From Bacteroidales bacterium (GTDB lineage Bacteria > Bacteroidota > Bacteroidia > Bacteroidales > BM520), in the NCBI GenBank assembly GCA_016285515.1, contig JAEEQW010000008.1, positions 55,702-119,701 on the forward strand: a stretch of 64,000 bases of DNA, read 5' to 3'. The position numbers and the translations under genes are program-made. This document shows positions 1-9,535 of this stretch, piece by piece. The notes below the pieces were generated by a model. That model did not search any database, had not been told where the DNA came from, and saw nothing but the letters and a program-made list of their open reading frames with translations. Each line of letters starts with the position of its first letter. Position 1 is the first letter of the stretch.

Positions 1-1226
1 CTCTTGTCTATCTTAATGAGCATTCCCGCTATTATCAGCGGCTTTTTGCCAAATATGAAATCGACATCAATAAAATAGTTTCTTTGGAAGATCTCATAAG
101 AATCCCTTTTACTGAAAAGAAAGATTTGCAGCTTTTCAATGATGATTTCCTCTGCTGTCCCAAGGATAAGATTATAGATTATATAACCACATCAGGAACA
201 TTGGGGGATCCTGTCACTTTCGGCTGTACGGAGAAGGATTTGCAGCGTCTTGCCTACAACGAAAAGAAATCTTTTGAATGTGCTGGTATCCGCCCAGGCA
301 ATATAGTCCAACTGATGACTACTCTTGATAAAAGATTTATGGCTGGAATGGCTTATTTCTTGGGCCTTCGTGAGCTTGGTGCCGGAATAGTGAGAGTTGG
401 AAACGGAATACCTGAACTTCAGTGGGATACTATAAAACGTATTAAACCTGACACTATCATGTGCGTCCCTTCCTTTATTCTCAGACTTATCCAGTATGCA
501 GAGGAACACAATATTGATTATAAAAACAGCAGTATCAGACGCATTATAGGCATTGGTGAGGGACTTAGGGAACAGGATTTTTCTCTTAATCTGCTCGGCC
601 AGCGAATCAGGGAAAAATGGGATGTGCAACTTTTTGCAACTTATTCATCTACCGAAATGTCTGCCACTTTCTCGGAATGTGAATATGGACTTGGAGGTCA
701 TTGCCATCCGGAACTCATAATTGTGGAAATCATTGGTGATGATGATTTGCCTGTCCCTGACGGTGAGGTCGGCGAAGTTGTAGTAACAACTCTTGGTGTT
801 GAGGCTATGCCTTTACTGAGATTCCGTACCGGTGACATGGCCGCAAAGCATGTCGAACAGTGCAAGTGTGGCAGAAATTCCTACAGGCTCTCTCCTTTGG
901 TGGGTCGTAAAAACAATATGATTAAACTCAAAGGAACAACTCTTTATCCGCCTGCAATCAATGATGTCCTTGATGATACAAACTATGTCGAAAATTATGT
1001 TATCATCGTTGATAACAGTGATGCCGGTACTGATGATGTGAAAGTTTATGTCGGTCTTAAATATATGCCTGATTTTGACCCTGTTAAAGACCTCAAAGAT
1101 CATTTCAGGTCAAGAATCAGAGTCGCTCCCACTGTCGAAATCCATACAGTTGAAGAGATTTATTCAATTAACTATCCTGCAAAAAGCAGAAAACCTATCA
1201 AGTTTATAGATAATAGAAAAAAATGA
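1..1226 (+). CDS. PaaK-like AMP-forming acyl-CoA ligase (5' truncated)
   Basis: The reading frame is open from base 3, so the gene starts before the window; the TTG at 84 is internal. The first visible residues (VYLNEHSRYYQRLF) match the region that precedes the AMP site in phenylacetate-CoA ligases. The adenylate-binding motif TTSGTLGDPV lies near bases 186-215, YSSTEM near 640, FRTGDMA near 824, and the C-terminal lid GRKNNMIKLKGTTLYP near 905. The PaaK family activates a carboxylic acid with ATP and transfers it to CoA. The substrate cannot be read from the sequence. The next gene starts one base after the stop, so the two are probably translated together, and because that gene is an acyltransferase a lipid-related substrate is a reasonable inference. 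Confidence 0.85.
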   Translation, partial: LVYLNEHSRYYQRLFAKYEIDINKIVSLEDLIRIPFTEKKDLQLFNDDFLCCPKDKIIDYITTSGTLGDPVTFGCTEKDLQRLAYNEKKSFECAGIRPGNIVQLMTTLDKRFMAGMAYFLGLRELGAGIVRVGNGIPELQWDTIKRIKPDTIMCVPSFILRLIQYAEEHNIDYKNSSIRRIIGIGEGLREQDFSLNLLGQRIREKWDVQLFATYSSTEMSATFSECEYGLGGHCHPELIIVEIIGDDDLPVPDGEVGEVVVTTLGVEAMPLLRFRTGDMAAKHVEQCKCGRNSYRLSPLVGRKNNMIKLKGTTLYPPAINDVLDDTNYVENYVIIVDNSDAGTDDVKVYVGLKYMPDFDPVKDLKDHFRSRIRVAPTVEIHTVEEIYSINYPAKSRKPIKFIDNRKK

Positions 1227-1227
1227 A

Positions 1228-2349
1228 ATGATAGACCCTCGATTTGATGACATAAGACCTTATTACGACAGCGAAATTCCTGCTTCCATGCAGCGAATTG
1301 CCACATGTCCTTATTTCGATAAGATTGCATCGTTCGTTTTTCCTGATGAAGATACGGAAACAGTCAGAAAAAAAATTATTAATATCAGTACTGTAAACGA
1401 ATTTCAGAAAAAGGTCATGAGCCCGATGAATGAACAGGTTATCAAACGTACTATGACAGACCTCACTTATGTAGGTATTGGGAATATTTCCAAGGACAAA
1501 AGTTATATGTATGTTTCCAACCATCGTGACATCGTACTGGATGCCAGTCTGTTGCAGCAGATATTGTTTTATAACGGCTTTGAAACAACTCAAATTACCC
1601 TTGGGGCAAATTTAATGGAAAACCCGGTTGTCACCGATGTTTTCAAATCTAATAAGATGTTTGTGATTGAACGTGGTGGCAGCTTGAAAGAGTTCTATTT
1701 CAGCTCTTATCATGTTTCCGATTATATGAGATATATGATAACCCAACGTCATGAATCCGTTTGGATTGCACAACGCAACGGCCGTACCAAGGACGGTAAG
1801 GATGTTACTGATAGGGGAGTTATCAAGATGTTTGGCATGAGCAGTTCTGAAAATAAGGTTGATGCTCTTGCCGAGCTTAACATCCTGCCAGTCTCTGTCT
1901 CATACGAATGGGAGCCATGCGATGTGCTCAAGGCTGTTGAACTTTACCATCGCCGACGCGGAAAATATGTGAAAAAACATGGTGAAGATGTCAACAGCAT
2001 TCTAACCGGTATTCTGCAACCCAAAGGCAGGGTTAATTTTCATTTCTGTGATGTTGTTAGCTATGATGACCTTATGAGATACAATGACTGCAACAAAAAT
2101 GAATTTGAACATAAGGTCGCTGAACTCATTACTAATCGCATTTGTCGGAATTATATGCTGTTCCCGAATAATTATATTGCTCACGACCTTCAACATAACA
2201 ATCAGCAGTTTGCCGATCGTTATACTGAAGAACAGAAACAAACATTTGTTAAGCATCTGGATGTCCTTAAGGAATATACTGAATATAATCAGGATGAACT
2301 TCTGGAGATATTCCTCGGCATATATGCATCACCAGTTGATAATTTATAA
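1228..2349 (+). CDS. PlsC/PlsB-type glycerolipid acyltransferase family protein
   Basis: 373 residues. The acyltransferase signature appears as SNHRDIVLD at residues 97-105, followed by FVIERGG and AQRNGRTKDG blocks (near residue 183) and an ILPVSVSYEWEP segment, the usual order in glycerol-phosphate acyltransferases. Classical members have H-x4-D; here the spacing from H99 to D105 is H-x5-D, with another Asp at 101. I recall this variant from Bacteroidota homologues. No membrane helix is obvious. It sits one base after the PaaK-like ligase and 21 bases before ettA on the same strand. Likely role is transfer of a fatty acyl group to a lipid acceptor; the acceptor is unknown. Confidence 0.75.
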   Translation: MIDPRFDDIRPYYDSEIPASMQRIATCPYFDKIASFVFPDEDTETVRKKIINISTVNEFQKKVMSPMNEQVIKRTMTDLTYVGIGNISKDKSYMYVSNHRDIVLDASLLQQILFYNGFETTQITLGANLMENPVVTDVFKSNKMFVIERGGSLKEFYFSSYHVSDYMRYMITQRHESVWIAQRNGRTKDGKDVTDRGVIKMFGMSSSENKVDALAELNILPVSVSYEWEPCDVLKAVELYHRRRGKYVKKHGEDVNSILTGILQPKGRVNFHFCDVVSYDDLMRYNDCNKNEFEHKVAELITNRICRNYMLFPNNYIAHDLQHNNQQFADRYTEEQKQTFVKHLDVLKEYTEYNQDELLEIFLGIYASPVDNL

Positions 2350-2370
2350 ACATCTATAATTCATTGCATT

Positions 2371-4044
2371 ATGGACGACAAGAAAATTATTTTCTCAATG
2401 ATTGGCGTGGGTAAAGTCTATCCGCCGTCTCATCAGGTTTTACAGGATATTTACCTGTCATTTTACTATGGTGCTAAAATAGGCATTATTGGTTTGAATG
2501 GTTCAGGTAAATCCACATTGCTGAAAATCATTGCCGGTCGTGATACTTCTTTTAACGGAGAGGTGGTGTTTTCCGGCAAATATTCAATCGGTTACCTTGA
2601 GCAGGAGCCGCAACTGGATGATAATAAGACAGTTAAAGAGGTTGTCCAAGAGGCCGTCCAGCCGGTTGTGGATTTGCTCGCTGAATATGAAGAGGTCAAC
2701 AATAGATTTGCAGAGCCTATGTCCGATGATGAAATGAATGCCCTCATCGAACGTCAGGGGGAACTGACCGAAAAACTTGACCAGTGTGATGCATGGGATC
2801 TTGACAATAAACTTGAACGTGCTATGGACGCTCTTCGCTGTCCTGATGACGATGCGCCTGTTAAAAACCTTTCCGTTGGTGAACGCCGAAGGGTGGCTCT
2901 CTGCCGCCTGTTATTGCAGGAACCTGATATCCTTCTGCTTGATGAACCCACCAACCATCTTGACGCCGAGTCTATAGAATGGCTTGAACTCCATCTTCAG
3001 CAATTTAAAGGCACTGTAATTGCAGTAACTCATGACCGTTACTTCCTTGACCATGTGGCAGGTTGGATTCTTGAACTTGACCGCGGACATGGCATACCAT
3101 GGCAAGGCAATTATTCTTCGTGGCTTGAACAGAAGAAGAGGCGTCTTGAAATGGAAGAGAAACAGGAATCACGCCGGCAGAAGACACTCCAGCATGAACT
3201 CGAATGGATACACATGGCTCCCAAGGCACGACAGGCAAAAGGCAAGGCACGTCTCAATGCTTATGAGAAATTGGCGAAAGAGGATGTCGTTCAGAAAGAA
3301 CAGAAACTCGAAATATTTATCCCTAACGGCCCGCGTCTTGGCTCCGAAGTTATCGAAGCTGTCAATGTCTCCAAAAGCTTCGGTGATAGAATCTTGTTCG
3401 AGAACCTCAATTTCAGACTTCCGCCTGCTGGCATTGTCGGTATAATCGGTCCAAACGGTTGCGGTAAAACAACTCTTTTCAGAATGATAATGGGACTTGA
3501 ACAGCCTTCTTCTGGAAGTTTCAGAATCGGCTCTACTGTTAAACTCGGCTATGTTGACCAACGGCATGAGTTTATCAATCCCGAAGATACGGTATGGGAG
3601 GCGATTTCAGAAGGCAATGAGCAGATTTTGCTCGGAGGACGTATGATAAATTCGAGAGCTTACGTAGCCCGTTTCAATTTTTCAGGCACCGACCAAAGCA
3701 AAAAGGTTCGTATGCTCTCCGGTGGTGAAAGAAACAGACTTCATCTTGCTTTGACTCTAAAAAGCGAAGCTAATGTCCTTCTTCTCGATGAACCTACTAA
3801 CGATATAGATATCAACACATTACGCGCATTGGAAGACGGTCTTGAAGATTTTGCCGGATGTGCTGTCGTAATATCCCATGACCGTTGGTTCCTCGACAGA
3901 ATCGCCACACATATCCTCGCTTTTGAGGGTGATTCCAAGGTTGCTTTCTTTGAAGGAAGCTATTCCGATTATGAGGAAAACAGACGAAAACTCAACGGAG
4001 ACGTTGCCCCACACAGACCCAAATACAGAAAATTAATCCTCTGA
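2371..4044 (+). CDS. ettA: Energy-dependent translational throttle protein EttA (ABC-F)
   Basis: 557 residues, close to the 555 of E. coli EttA, with similarity along the whole length. Two ABC domains without membrane segments: Walker A GLNGSGKST at residues 41-49, signature LSVGERRRVAL, Walker B LLLDEPTNHLD, then the second Walker A GPNGCGKTT near 358, signature LSGGERNRL and LLLDEPTNDID. The inter-domain arm contains EGNYSSWLEQK-like sequence (here QGNYSSWLEQK) and a basic linker, as in EttA. Family knowledge: it binds the ribosomal E site and gates the first peptide bond according to the ATP/ADP ratio. It follows the acyltransferase by 21 bases; the functional link is not evident. Confidence 0.93.
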   Translation: MDDKKIIFSMIGVGKVYPPSHQVLQDIYLSFYYGAKIGIIGLNGSGKSTLLKIIAGRDTSFNGEVVFSGKYSIGYLEQEPQLDDNKTVKEVVQEAVQPVVDLLAEYEEVNNRFAEPMSDDEMNALIERQGELTEKLDQCDAWDLDNKLERAMDALRCPDDDAPVKNLSVGERRRVALCRLLLQEPDILLLDEPTNHLDAESIEWLELHLQQFKGTVIAVTHDRYFLDHVAGWILELDRGHGIPWQGNYSSWLEQKKRRLEMEEKQESRRQKTLQHELEWIHMAPKARQAKGKARLNAYEKLAKEDVVQKEQKLEIFIPNGPRLGSEVIEAVNVSKSFGDRILFENLNFRLPPAGIVGIIGPNGCGKTTLFRMIMGLEQPSSGSFRIGSTVKLGYVDQRHEFINPEDTVWEAISEGNEQILLGGRMINSRAYVARFNFSGTDQSKKVRMLSGGERNRLHLALTLKSEANVLLLDEPTNDIDINTLRALEDGLEDFAGCAVVISHDRWFLDRIATHILAFEGDSKVAFFEGSYSDYEENRRKLNGDVAPHRPKYRKLIL

Positions 4045-4115
4045 TTATTTTTTTCTTGACATTTTTTTATTTTTTTATTTTTTTTGCGAGTTCAAAAAAT
4101 TAAAATGTTCTTATT
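4045..4115 (+). other. T-rich spacer before glmS
   Basis: 71 bases between ettA and glmS, consisting largely of T runs ending in TTTTTTTTGCGAG. A degenerate Bacteroidota -7 box may be hidden in the T-rich stretch, but no clear TAnnTTTG is present. There is no sign of a glmS ribozyme, which would not be expected in this phylum. Confidence 0.4.
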
Positions 4116-5975
4116 ATGTGTGGAATTGTAGGTTATATAGGAGACCGTAAGGCATATCCTATTCTGATGAAAGGTCTGTATAGGCTTGAATATCGTGGTT
4201 ATGACAGTGCTGGCATAGCCCTTGTTAACGACAATGGTAATCTTTCTGTCTATAAGGCGAAAGGTAAAGTTTCAGCGCTCGAAGCGACAGTTCAGGACAA
4301 GGATATCAGCGGTACTGTGGGAATAGCTCACACACGCTGGGCAACTCACGGTGAACCTAACGTGGTTAATGCCCATCCACACTATAGCAAAAGTAGAAAC
4401 CTTGCTTTAGTCCACAATGGCATAATAGAAAATTTCAAGATTCTTCGCAGCCAACTTGAAAAGAATGATTTTCATTGTATTAGTGAAACTGATACCGAGG
4501 TGCTGGTCCAGTTCATCGAATACATGCAGGATATTCATAAATGCTCCTTGTTCAAAGCCGTTCAACTTGCACTGAAAAACGTCACCGGCGCTTATGCAAT
4601 AGCTGTTATAGACAAACAAAACCCCGATCAAATGGTCGTTGCCCGTAAGGGAAGTCCGCTTGTAATTGGTGTGGGCAAAAGTGAAAATGGCAATCCTGAA
4701 TTTATAGTGGGCAGTGATGCAACCCCTATCGTTGAATTCACCCAGGAAGTGATTTATCTTAACGATGAGGAAATTGCTTATTTGGACCGTAGCGGCAAAA
4801 TAGATATCATTACGCTTTCAAATGTAAAGCAGACCCCACAGGTGCAACAAATTTCCATTGATATAAATGAATTGGAAAAGGGTGGCTATCCTCACTTCAT
4901 GCTTAAGGAGATATATGAACAGCCGGATGCTATACTCAACTGCATACGCGGCCGACTTGATACTGAAAACAAAGATGTTTTTCTCAGTGGTGTCATTGAC
5001 AATAAGAATGTTTTCAAAAACGCCCGTCGCATAATCATCTGCGCATGTGGTACTTCCTGGCACAGTGCCCTTATTGCAAAGTATTTCATAGAGGAATTGT
5101 GCAAGATTCCTGTCGAAGTCGAATATGCCAGTGAGTTCCGTTACCGTAATCCTGTTGTCTTCCCTGAAGACGTTGTCATTGCCGTAAGCCAGAGCGGTGA
5201 AACGGCTGACACTCTTGCAGCAATACAGCTGGCAAAAAGCAAAGGGGCTTTTCTTTATGGTATCTGTAATGTTATCGGCTCTTCAATTCCTCGTGCCACC
5301 GACAGCGGTACGTATCTTCATGTCGGACCGGAGATAGGAGTTGCCTCCACAAAGGCTTTCACAGGTCAGGTCATTACTCTCATGATGCTGGGACTCAGCA
5401 TTGCCAAGGTAAAGAAGACTATTACTGATGAAAAACTGCATTTCCTTGTTGGAGAGTTGATCAACATACCCGATAAAATGCGCTGGACCCTTGAACACAA
5501 CAAGTCTATCCCTGAGTTCGCACAGATGTTCACATACGCCCGTAACTGCATATTTTTGGGTCGTGGCTATAATTATCCTGTCGCTCTTGAAGGTGCGTTG
5601 AAGTTGAAGGAGATATCTTATATTCATGCGGAAGGCTATCCGGCAGCAGAAATGAAACACGGCCCTATTGCCCTTATCGATGAGGAAATGCCTGTGTTTT
5701 TTATCGCTCCTAAGCATGGAATGTATGATAAGGTTATCAGCAATATCCAGGAAATCAAATCAAGAAATGGCCGTATCGTCAGTATTGTCACCGAAGGCGA
5801 TACAGTCGTCGGAAACATTAGCGACCGCATTTTTTCAATACCCGATACGCTTGATTGTTTCGTTCCGTTGTTGTCAGTTCTTCCTCTTCAGCTGTTGAGT
5901 TATTACGTTGCCTGTGCCAAAGGCCGTAATGTTGACCAGCCGCGTAATCTGGCCAAGAGTGTGACCGTGGAATAG
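4116..5975 (+). CDS. glmS: Glutamine--fructose-6-phosphate aminotransferase (isomerizing)
   Basis: 619 residues; the first enzyme of UDP-GlcNAc synthesis, making glucosamine-6-phosphate from fructose-6-phosphate and glutamine. The N-terminal glutaminase domain begins MCGIVGYIGD, with Cys2 the expected nucleophile after Met removal, followed by RLEYRGYDSAG and HTRWATHG. Two SIS sugar-isomerase domains follow, with CGTSWHSAL and SQSGETADTLAA in the first and LGRGYNYPVALEGALKLKEISY in the second. The protein ends with the characteristic LAKSVTVE, needed for the active site. The stop is three bases from the stop of the convergent yihY-like gene, with no terminator hairpin between them. Confidence 0.97.
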   Translation: MCGIVGYIGDRKAYPILMKGLYRLEYRGYDSAGIALVNDNGNLSVYKAKGKVSALEATVQDKDISGTVGIAHTRWATHGEPNVVNAHPHYSKSRNLALVHNGIIENFKILRSQLEKNDFHCISETDTEVLVQFIEYMQDIHKCSLFKAVQLALKNVTGAYAIAVIDKQNPDQMVVARKGSPLVIGVGKSENGNPEFIVGSDATPIVEFTQEVIYLNDEEIAYLDRSGKIDIITLSNVKQTPQVQQISIDINELEKGGYPHFMLKEIYEQPDAILNCIRGRLDTENKDVFLSGVIDNKNVFKNARRIIICACGTSWHSALIAKYFIEELCKIPVEVEYASEFRYRNPVVFPEDVVIAVSQSGETADTLAAIQLAKSKGAFLYGICNVIGSSIPRATDSGTYLHVGPEIGVASTKAFTGQVITLMMLGLSIAKVKKTITDEKLHFLVGELINIPDKMRWTLEHNKSIPEFAQMFTYARNCIFLGRGYNYPVALEGALKLKEISYIHAEGYPAAEMKHGPIALIDEEMPVFFIAPKHGMYDKVISNIQEIKSRNGRIVSIVTEGDTVVGNISDRIFSIPDTLDCFVPLLSVLPLQLLSYYVACAKGRNVDQPRNLAKSVTVE

Positions 5976-5978
5976 CCA

Positions 5979-6929
5979 TTAGTTCTTGGCTCTTATCTCG
6001 GCGGCTGCGTAAATGCTTGCATTCAAATCAAAGCCTGTAAGCAGGAACAGCGAGTTGAGATATATGTAAAAGGTAAGTATCAGTATTGTTCCCAATGACC
6101 CGTATAGGATATTGTATCGGGTAAAATTGTCAATGTATATTTGAAATAGTTTTGTGGTAAGCAATAGAAGCACTGTGGTGATGATTCCGCCTATTGAAAA
6201 AAACGGGAAACCCTTGCGTTGCTTTATCACAGCTCTGTAAAGCGTTGATATTGCTATGAGTACTATTAGAATCGGTATTAATTTACTGCCGATAGAGATA
6301 AGAATCCTCAGAAATTTCGTGATGCCATGATGAACACTGATATATTTTATTATTCTCGCAGATCCTCCAAAAATCGTAATGGAAAGGATAAGAAGAAATC
6401 CTATGTATAAAATATAGAATATTGATATCAGTCTTCGTTGAAATGGTGTGAACGGTACAAAACCTGATTGTAATGTCCTTGATGGTGTTTTTGTGAAGGC
6501 ACGGAGGAGACAGTTTATTCCGTTGGAACCAAGGTATAATGTGATTATAATACTGATTGACAGAATATTGCCGTGTTTCTTGTCGACAATAAAATATATG
6601 GTGTCTTTTATTATATCCCATATTGCCGGTGGAAGAACATTGATAAGCAGAGTGATTATTTTCTCCTGGAAGTTGGCAATGGGAATGTAAGGTATTATGG
6701 AGAAGGCAAAAAGCAATAAAGGAAATAAAGTGGTGAACAGGTTAAAAGACACTGCTGCCGCTCTATCCACAAGATCACCGTTTTGCAAACCCTTGAGATA
6801 TATTTTGCCTACACTTAATATCGATTTGCCCTGTAATCCGGGTAAAGTGTGAGACTGTAAAAAAGTTTCTGCCTTATTGACTTGTTTTCTGATTTTATTA
6901 GAAAAAGGCAGAAAAAACTTACTTTGCAT
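5979..6929 (-). CDS. YihY/virulence factor BrkB family membrane protein
   Basis: 316 residues. A hydrophilic N-terminus of about 55 residues is followed by [28 protein letters not shown], the family hallmark, and about six hydrophobic segments; [28 protein letters not shown] near the C-terminus is also typical. The family was once annotated as RNase BN but is an inner-membrane protein of unsettled function. Its start overlaps the last 11 bases of rny, so the two are probably translationally coupled at the end of the zapA-6S-rny block. Confidence 0.88.
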   Translation of the reverse strand: MQSKFFLPFSNKIRKQVNKAETFLQSHTLPGLQGKSILSVGKIYLKGLQNGDLVDRAAAVSFNLFTTLFPLLLFAFSIIPYIPIANFQEKIITLLINVLPPAIWDIIKDTIYFIVDKKHGNILSISIIITLYLGSNGINCLLRAFTKTPSRTLQSGFVPFTPFQRRLISIFYILYIGFLLILSITIFGGSARIIKYISVHHGITKFLRILISIGSKLIPILIVLIAISTLYRAVIKQRKGFPFFSIGGIITTVLLLLTTKLFQIYIDNFTRYNILYGSLGTILILTFYIYLNSLFLLTGFDLNASIYAAAEIRAKN

Positions 6930-8460
6930 AGTTTACTGCTCGCGTTTCTCTGATTACCAATACTTTGACTTGACCTGGGTAAGTCATTTCACTTTGAATT
7001 CTCTTTGACAGGTCAAGGGAAATCTGTTGTGCATCGTTATCAGATACCTTGTCAGCGTTTACTATGACTCTCAGTTCTCTGCCGGCTTGGATGGCATAGC
7101 AGTTGAGGACACCGGAATATGATGATGCCATGCTCTCAAGTTTGTTGAGACGTGCAATATAGTCTTCAACGATTTCGCGACGTGCACCGGGTCTTGCTCC
7201 GGAAATGCTGTCGCAAACCTGTACTATCGGTGAAATCATGGATGACATCTCAATTTCGTCATGGTGTGCTCCGATGGCATTGCAGATGTCTGGTTTTTCT
7301 TTGTATTTCTCGGCCAGTTTCATGCCATAAAGTGCGTGTGGAAGATCCGGCTCCTGATCTGGAACTTTGCCTATATCATGCAGTAATCCTGCTCTTTTGG
7401 CTTTCTTTGGATTCAGACCTAATTCAGCAGCCATGGTGGCACACAGATTTGCCACCTCTATTGAGTGTTGAAGAAGATTCTGCCCGTATGATGAACGGTA
7501 TCTCATCTTGCCGACCAGCCTGATAAGCTCAATGTTGATACCATGAATGCCGAGGTCAATACAAGTCCTTTTCCCTATTTCAAGTATCTCCTGCTCAATC
7601 TGTTTCTCTGTCTTTGCCACCACTTCCTCAATTCTTGCAGGATGTATTCTGCCATCTGTGACCAATTTGTGAAGTGAAAGTCTTGCTATCTCTCTTCTGA
7701 CAGGATCAAAACCGGAAAGAATAATGGTTTCAGGGGAGTCGTCAATAATTATCTCAACGCCGGTCAATGACTCAAGAGCTTTGATGTTTCTGCCTTCACG
7801 TCCGATGATACGTCCCTTGACCTCATCATTGTCTATGTGAAATACCGATACTGAATTTTCTATTGCATTTTCAGTTGCAGTCCTCTGGATGGTCTCTATC
7901 ACTATTTTCTTGGCTTCAGCATTTGCTGACAACTTTGCTTCGTCAATAATCTCTCTTGAAGTGACAGCTGCTTCTGCCATGGCTTCTTCTTTCATGCTGT
8001 CGATGAGTTGTTTTTTTGCCTGTTCGGCAGTCATGCCCGATATTTTTTCAAGTTGTTCGACAGATTTGCTGAGGTTGATTTCAACTTCTTTTCTTTTTTT
8101 GTCCAATGCTGACATCTGCCCCTTCAAGGTGTCATTGAGCTGATTGTTTTCATTCTCTTTCTTTGCAACTTCTTCAAGTCTCTGATTCAGAACCTGCTCT
8201 TTTTGCTTCAGGCGATTTTCGTTTTTAGCCACTACGCTGTTGCGTTCCTGGATGTTCTTTTCATATTCTGAATTTAACTGAAGAAATTTTTCCTTTGCCT
8301 GAAGAATTTTTTCTTTCTTGATGATTTCACCCTTTTCTTCGGCATCTTTCAATAGTTGCTGACTTCTCTTGGTCAGCGCATTTTTTAAGATAGTATTCGC
8401 GATTAGGATTCCGATACCTATTCCGACTACAGCTGCGATTAAGATATATACTGTTGTCAT
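6919..8460 (-). CDS. rny: Ribonuclease Y
   Basis: 513 residues; a membrane-anchored endoribonuclease that starts mRNA decay. One N-terminal transmembrane helix (residues 3-25) is followed by a long Lys/Glu coiled coil to about 190, a KH domain with [20 protein letters not shown], and an HD domain with LLHDIGK and IGAHHDE providing metal ligands. The C-terminus [19 protein letters not shown] is family-typical. It lies downstream of zapA and the candidate 6S RNA on the same strand and overlaps the next gene by 11 bases. Confidence 0.96.
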   Translation of the reverse strand: MTTVYILIAAVVGIGIGILIANTILKNALTKRSQQLLKDAEEKGEIIKKEKILQAKEKFLQLNSEYEKNIQERNSVVAKNENRLKQKEQVLNQRLEEVAKKENENNQLNDTLKGQMSALDKKRKEVEINLSKSVEQLEKISGMTAEQAKKQLIDSMKEEAMAEAAVTSREIIDEAKLSANAEAKKIVIETIQRTATENAIENSVSVFHIDNDEVKGRIIGREGRNIKALESLTGVEIIIDDSPETIILSGFDPVRREIARLSLHKLVTDGRIHPARIEEVVAKTEKQIEQEILEIGKRTCIDLGIHGINIELIRLVGKMRYRSSYGQNLLQHSIEVANLCATMAAELGLNPKKAKRAGLLHDIGKVPDQEPDLPHALYGMKLAEKYKEKPDICNAIGAHHDEIEMSSMISPIVQVCDSISGARPGARREIVEDYIARLNKLESMASSYSGVLNCYAIQAGRELRVIVNADKVSDNDAQQISLDLSKRIQSEMTYPGQVKVLVIRETRAVNYAK

Positions 8461-8490
8461 AAATTAATTTTTTAGGTCGGAGAGAAATTT

Positions 8491-8663
8491 AAAAAAACGC
8501 CCCGCATATGTCTCGGAGTTGAAAAAACCCCGTTAGTTATGGTTGGGGTCGCTGGAATATCACGAGGGTCTCGGTACAAGCCGGGCATGCTCTTATATAT
8601 TCGCGGGCTTTCCCCATTTGTTATGATGTTAGGTTTTTAAACTGTGAACAAATGCGGGCGTTA
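8491..8663 (-). ncRNA. ssrS: Candidate 6S RNA
   Basis: A roughly 170-nt non-coding stretch between zapA and rny. On the - strand the 5' part CGCCCGCAT (8652-8660) pairs with ATGCGGGGCG near the 3' end (8498-8507), with one bulged G, and a T run (8491-8497) follows. Inside it, ACCCC and CGGGGT close a smaller helix, giving a long rod-like RNA with a terminal stem and an open centre, as in 6S RNA. The position directly after zapA matches E. coli zapA-ssrS. Established role: 6S RNA mimics an open promoter and sequesters the primary sigma-RNA polymerase. The ends are approximate and no covariance search was run. Confidence 0.7.
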
Positions 8664-8675
8664 TTTCAAAGAACG

Positions 8676-8966
8676 TTAGACTGTCTCAAACAGCCTGTCT
8701 ATTTCGTCTATCTTTTTCTTAATGTTTGTCGATAAATTCTTCGACTCCTGCTCAAAGAAAACAGCTTTTGATGCAAATTGTATAACTGCCATCGCCAGTA
8801 AATCCTTGTCGTCCTTATATGCATACGACCCCTTGAACTGGTCTATCAAGTATTTTATGGTCTCCTCCACCTCACGAATGTCTTTCTCCTCCGACTCATC
8901 GTTTACTGAAATTGGATAAACCCGTCCTAATATGTTGATTTCTACCGACTTTGACTCTTCTGACAT
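8676..8966 (-). CDS. zapA: Cell division protein ZapA
   Basis: 96 residues, a usual ZapA length. It starts with a beta-hairpin-like SVEINILGRVYPISV, continues with LLAMAVIQFASKAVFFEQ and ends in a coiled coil (ESKNLSTNIKKKIDEIDRLFE), the domain order of ZapA. Family knowledge: ZapA binds FtsZ and bundles protofilaments at the division ring. It lies four bases downstream of a small coiled-coil gene, and the candidate 6S RNA begins about 13 bases after its stop, so 6S may be processed from a joint transcript. Confidence 0.88.
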   Translation of the reverse strand: MSEESKSVEINILGRVYPISVNDESEEKDIREVEETIKYLIDQFKGSYAYKDDKDLLAMAVIQFASKAVFFEQESKNLSTNIKKKIDEIDRLFETV

Positions 8967-8970
8967 TTAA

Positions 8971-9249
8971 TTATATGTTTTCTTCGTTAGGTTTCTCTTC
9001 ATTAAAAATTTCCAAACATTCATCAACTTCACGAATAAGCTCCTGTAGCGTTTCTTTGTCTTGCTGGCGCTTCTCCATTTCCTCCGATAACTGGTTGTTT
9101 ATATTTTCTTTTTCTTCTTCTAATAATTTTATCTTGTTTTCATAGTCAACTTGCAATTCGGCATTAAAATCCTTTAAGTCTTTATTCTTTTGTATTAAAG
9201 CCTTGACTTTCTCCGCCAAAGTTCCTAATGTTATATCAATTTCATTCAT
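8971..9249 (-). CDS. Small coiled-coil protein upstream of zapA (ZapB-like)
   Basis: 92 residues, almost entirely predicted coiled coil: heptad-like Leu/Ile spacing from about residue 8 to 80, rich in Lys, Glu and Gln, ending in an acidic tail. No catalytic motif is visible. Directly upstream of zapA with a four-base gap, it is probably a co-expressed division-ring partner comparable to ZapB, but this is inferred from position and architecture, not from a diagnostic motif. It is also the first gene of the zapA-6S-rny-yihY block. Confidence 0.7.
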   Translation of the reverse strand: MNEIDITLGTLAEKVKALIQKNKDLKDFNAELQVDYENKIKLLEEEKENINNQLSEEMEKRQQDKETLQELIREVDECLEIFNEEKPNEENI

Positions 9250-9288
9250 CTTCTTTTCGTCTTTTAATGTTTAATTACAAATCTTTTG

Positions 9289-9296
9289 CAAAGATA
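9289..9296 (-). promoter_or_regulatory. -7 promoter box for the zapA block
   Basis: TATCTTTG on the - strand matches the Bacteroidota -7 consensus TAnnTTTG, about 40 bases before the start of the coiled-coil gene. No clear -33 TTTG was found. Confidence 0.45.
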
Positions 9297-9331
9297 CGCT
9301 TTATTTTGTTCTTTTCATATTATATTTTGAA

Positions 9332-9371
9332 TTTTTTTGTGGACATTTTACTTTTCCCGACATCTCTTTTC
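9332..9371. repeat. Left border copy of sequence shared with the DUF2851 5' region
   Basis: Contains TTTTTTTGTGGACATTTT (9332-9349), identical to 17561-17578, and TCCCGACATCTCTTTTC (9355-9371), identical to 17690-17706. The order is the same in both places but here the intervening 111 bases are reduced to 5. The second segment is coding sequence of DUF2851 at the other site. Confidence 0.6.
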
Positions 9372-9372
9372 T

Positions 9373-9535
9373 GTTTTCCGCGATTTCCAGTTGAGGCTTT
9401 TTGACTTATTTGCTTCTCCAGTCTGGATACACCAACACCCAACTTTTGCGCATGTATGAGGAGCAACAAGTGCTATATGACATTGTCACTTTCCACTCAA
9501 AATGCTAAAAGTTGGGTGTTCCAAATGCGGAAAAC
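9373..9535. repeat. Nested inverted repeats (fold-back element)
   Basis: Outer arms GTTTTCCGC (9373-9381) and GCGGAAAAC (9527-9535); inner arms AACACCCAACTTTT (9434-9447) and AAAAGTTGGGTGTT (9507-9520), an exact 14-base match. The outer arms extend imperfectly to about 9358 and 9551. A smaller AAGTG/CACTT pair lies within the loop. It is directly downstream of the stop codon of the PNGase-F-like gene, so it could serve as a structured 3' end, or be a MITE-like remnant. Confidence 0.6.

Noticed and set aside
84..86. TTG start of the first gene
   Set aside because: The frame is open upstream to the window edge and encodes family-typical sequence there.
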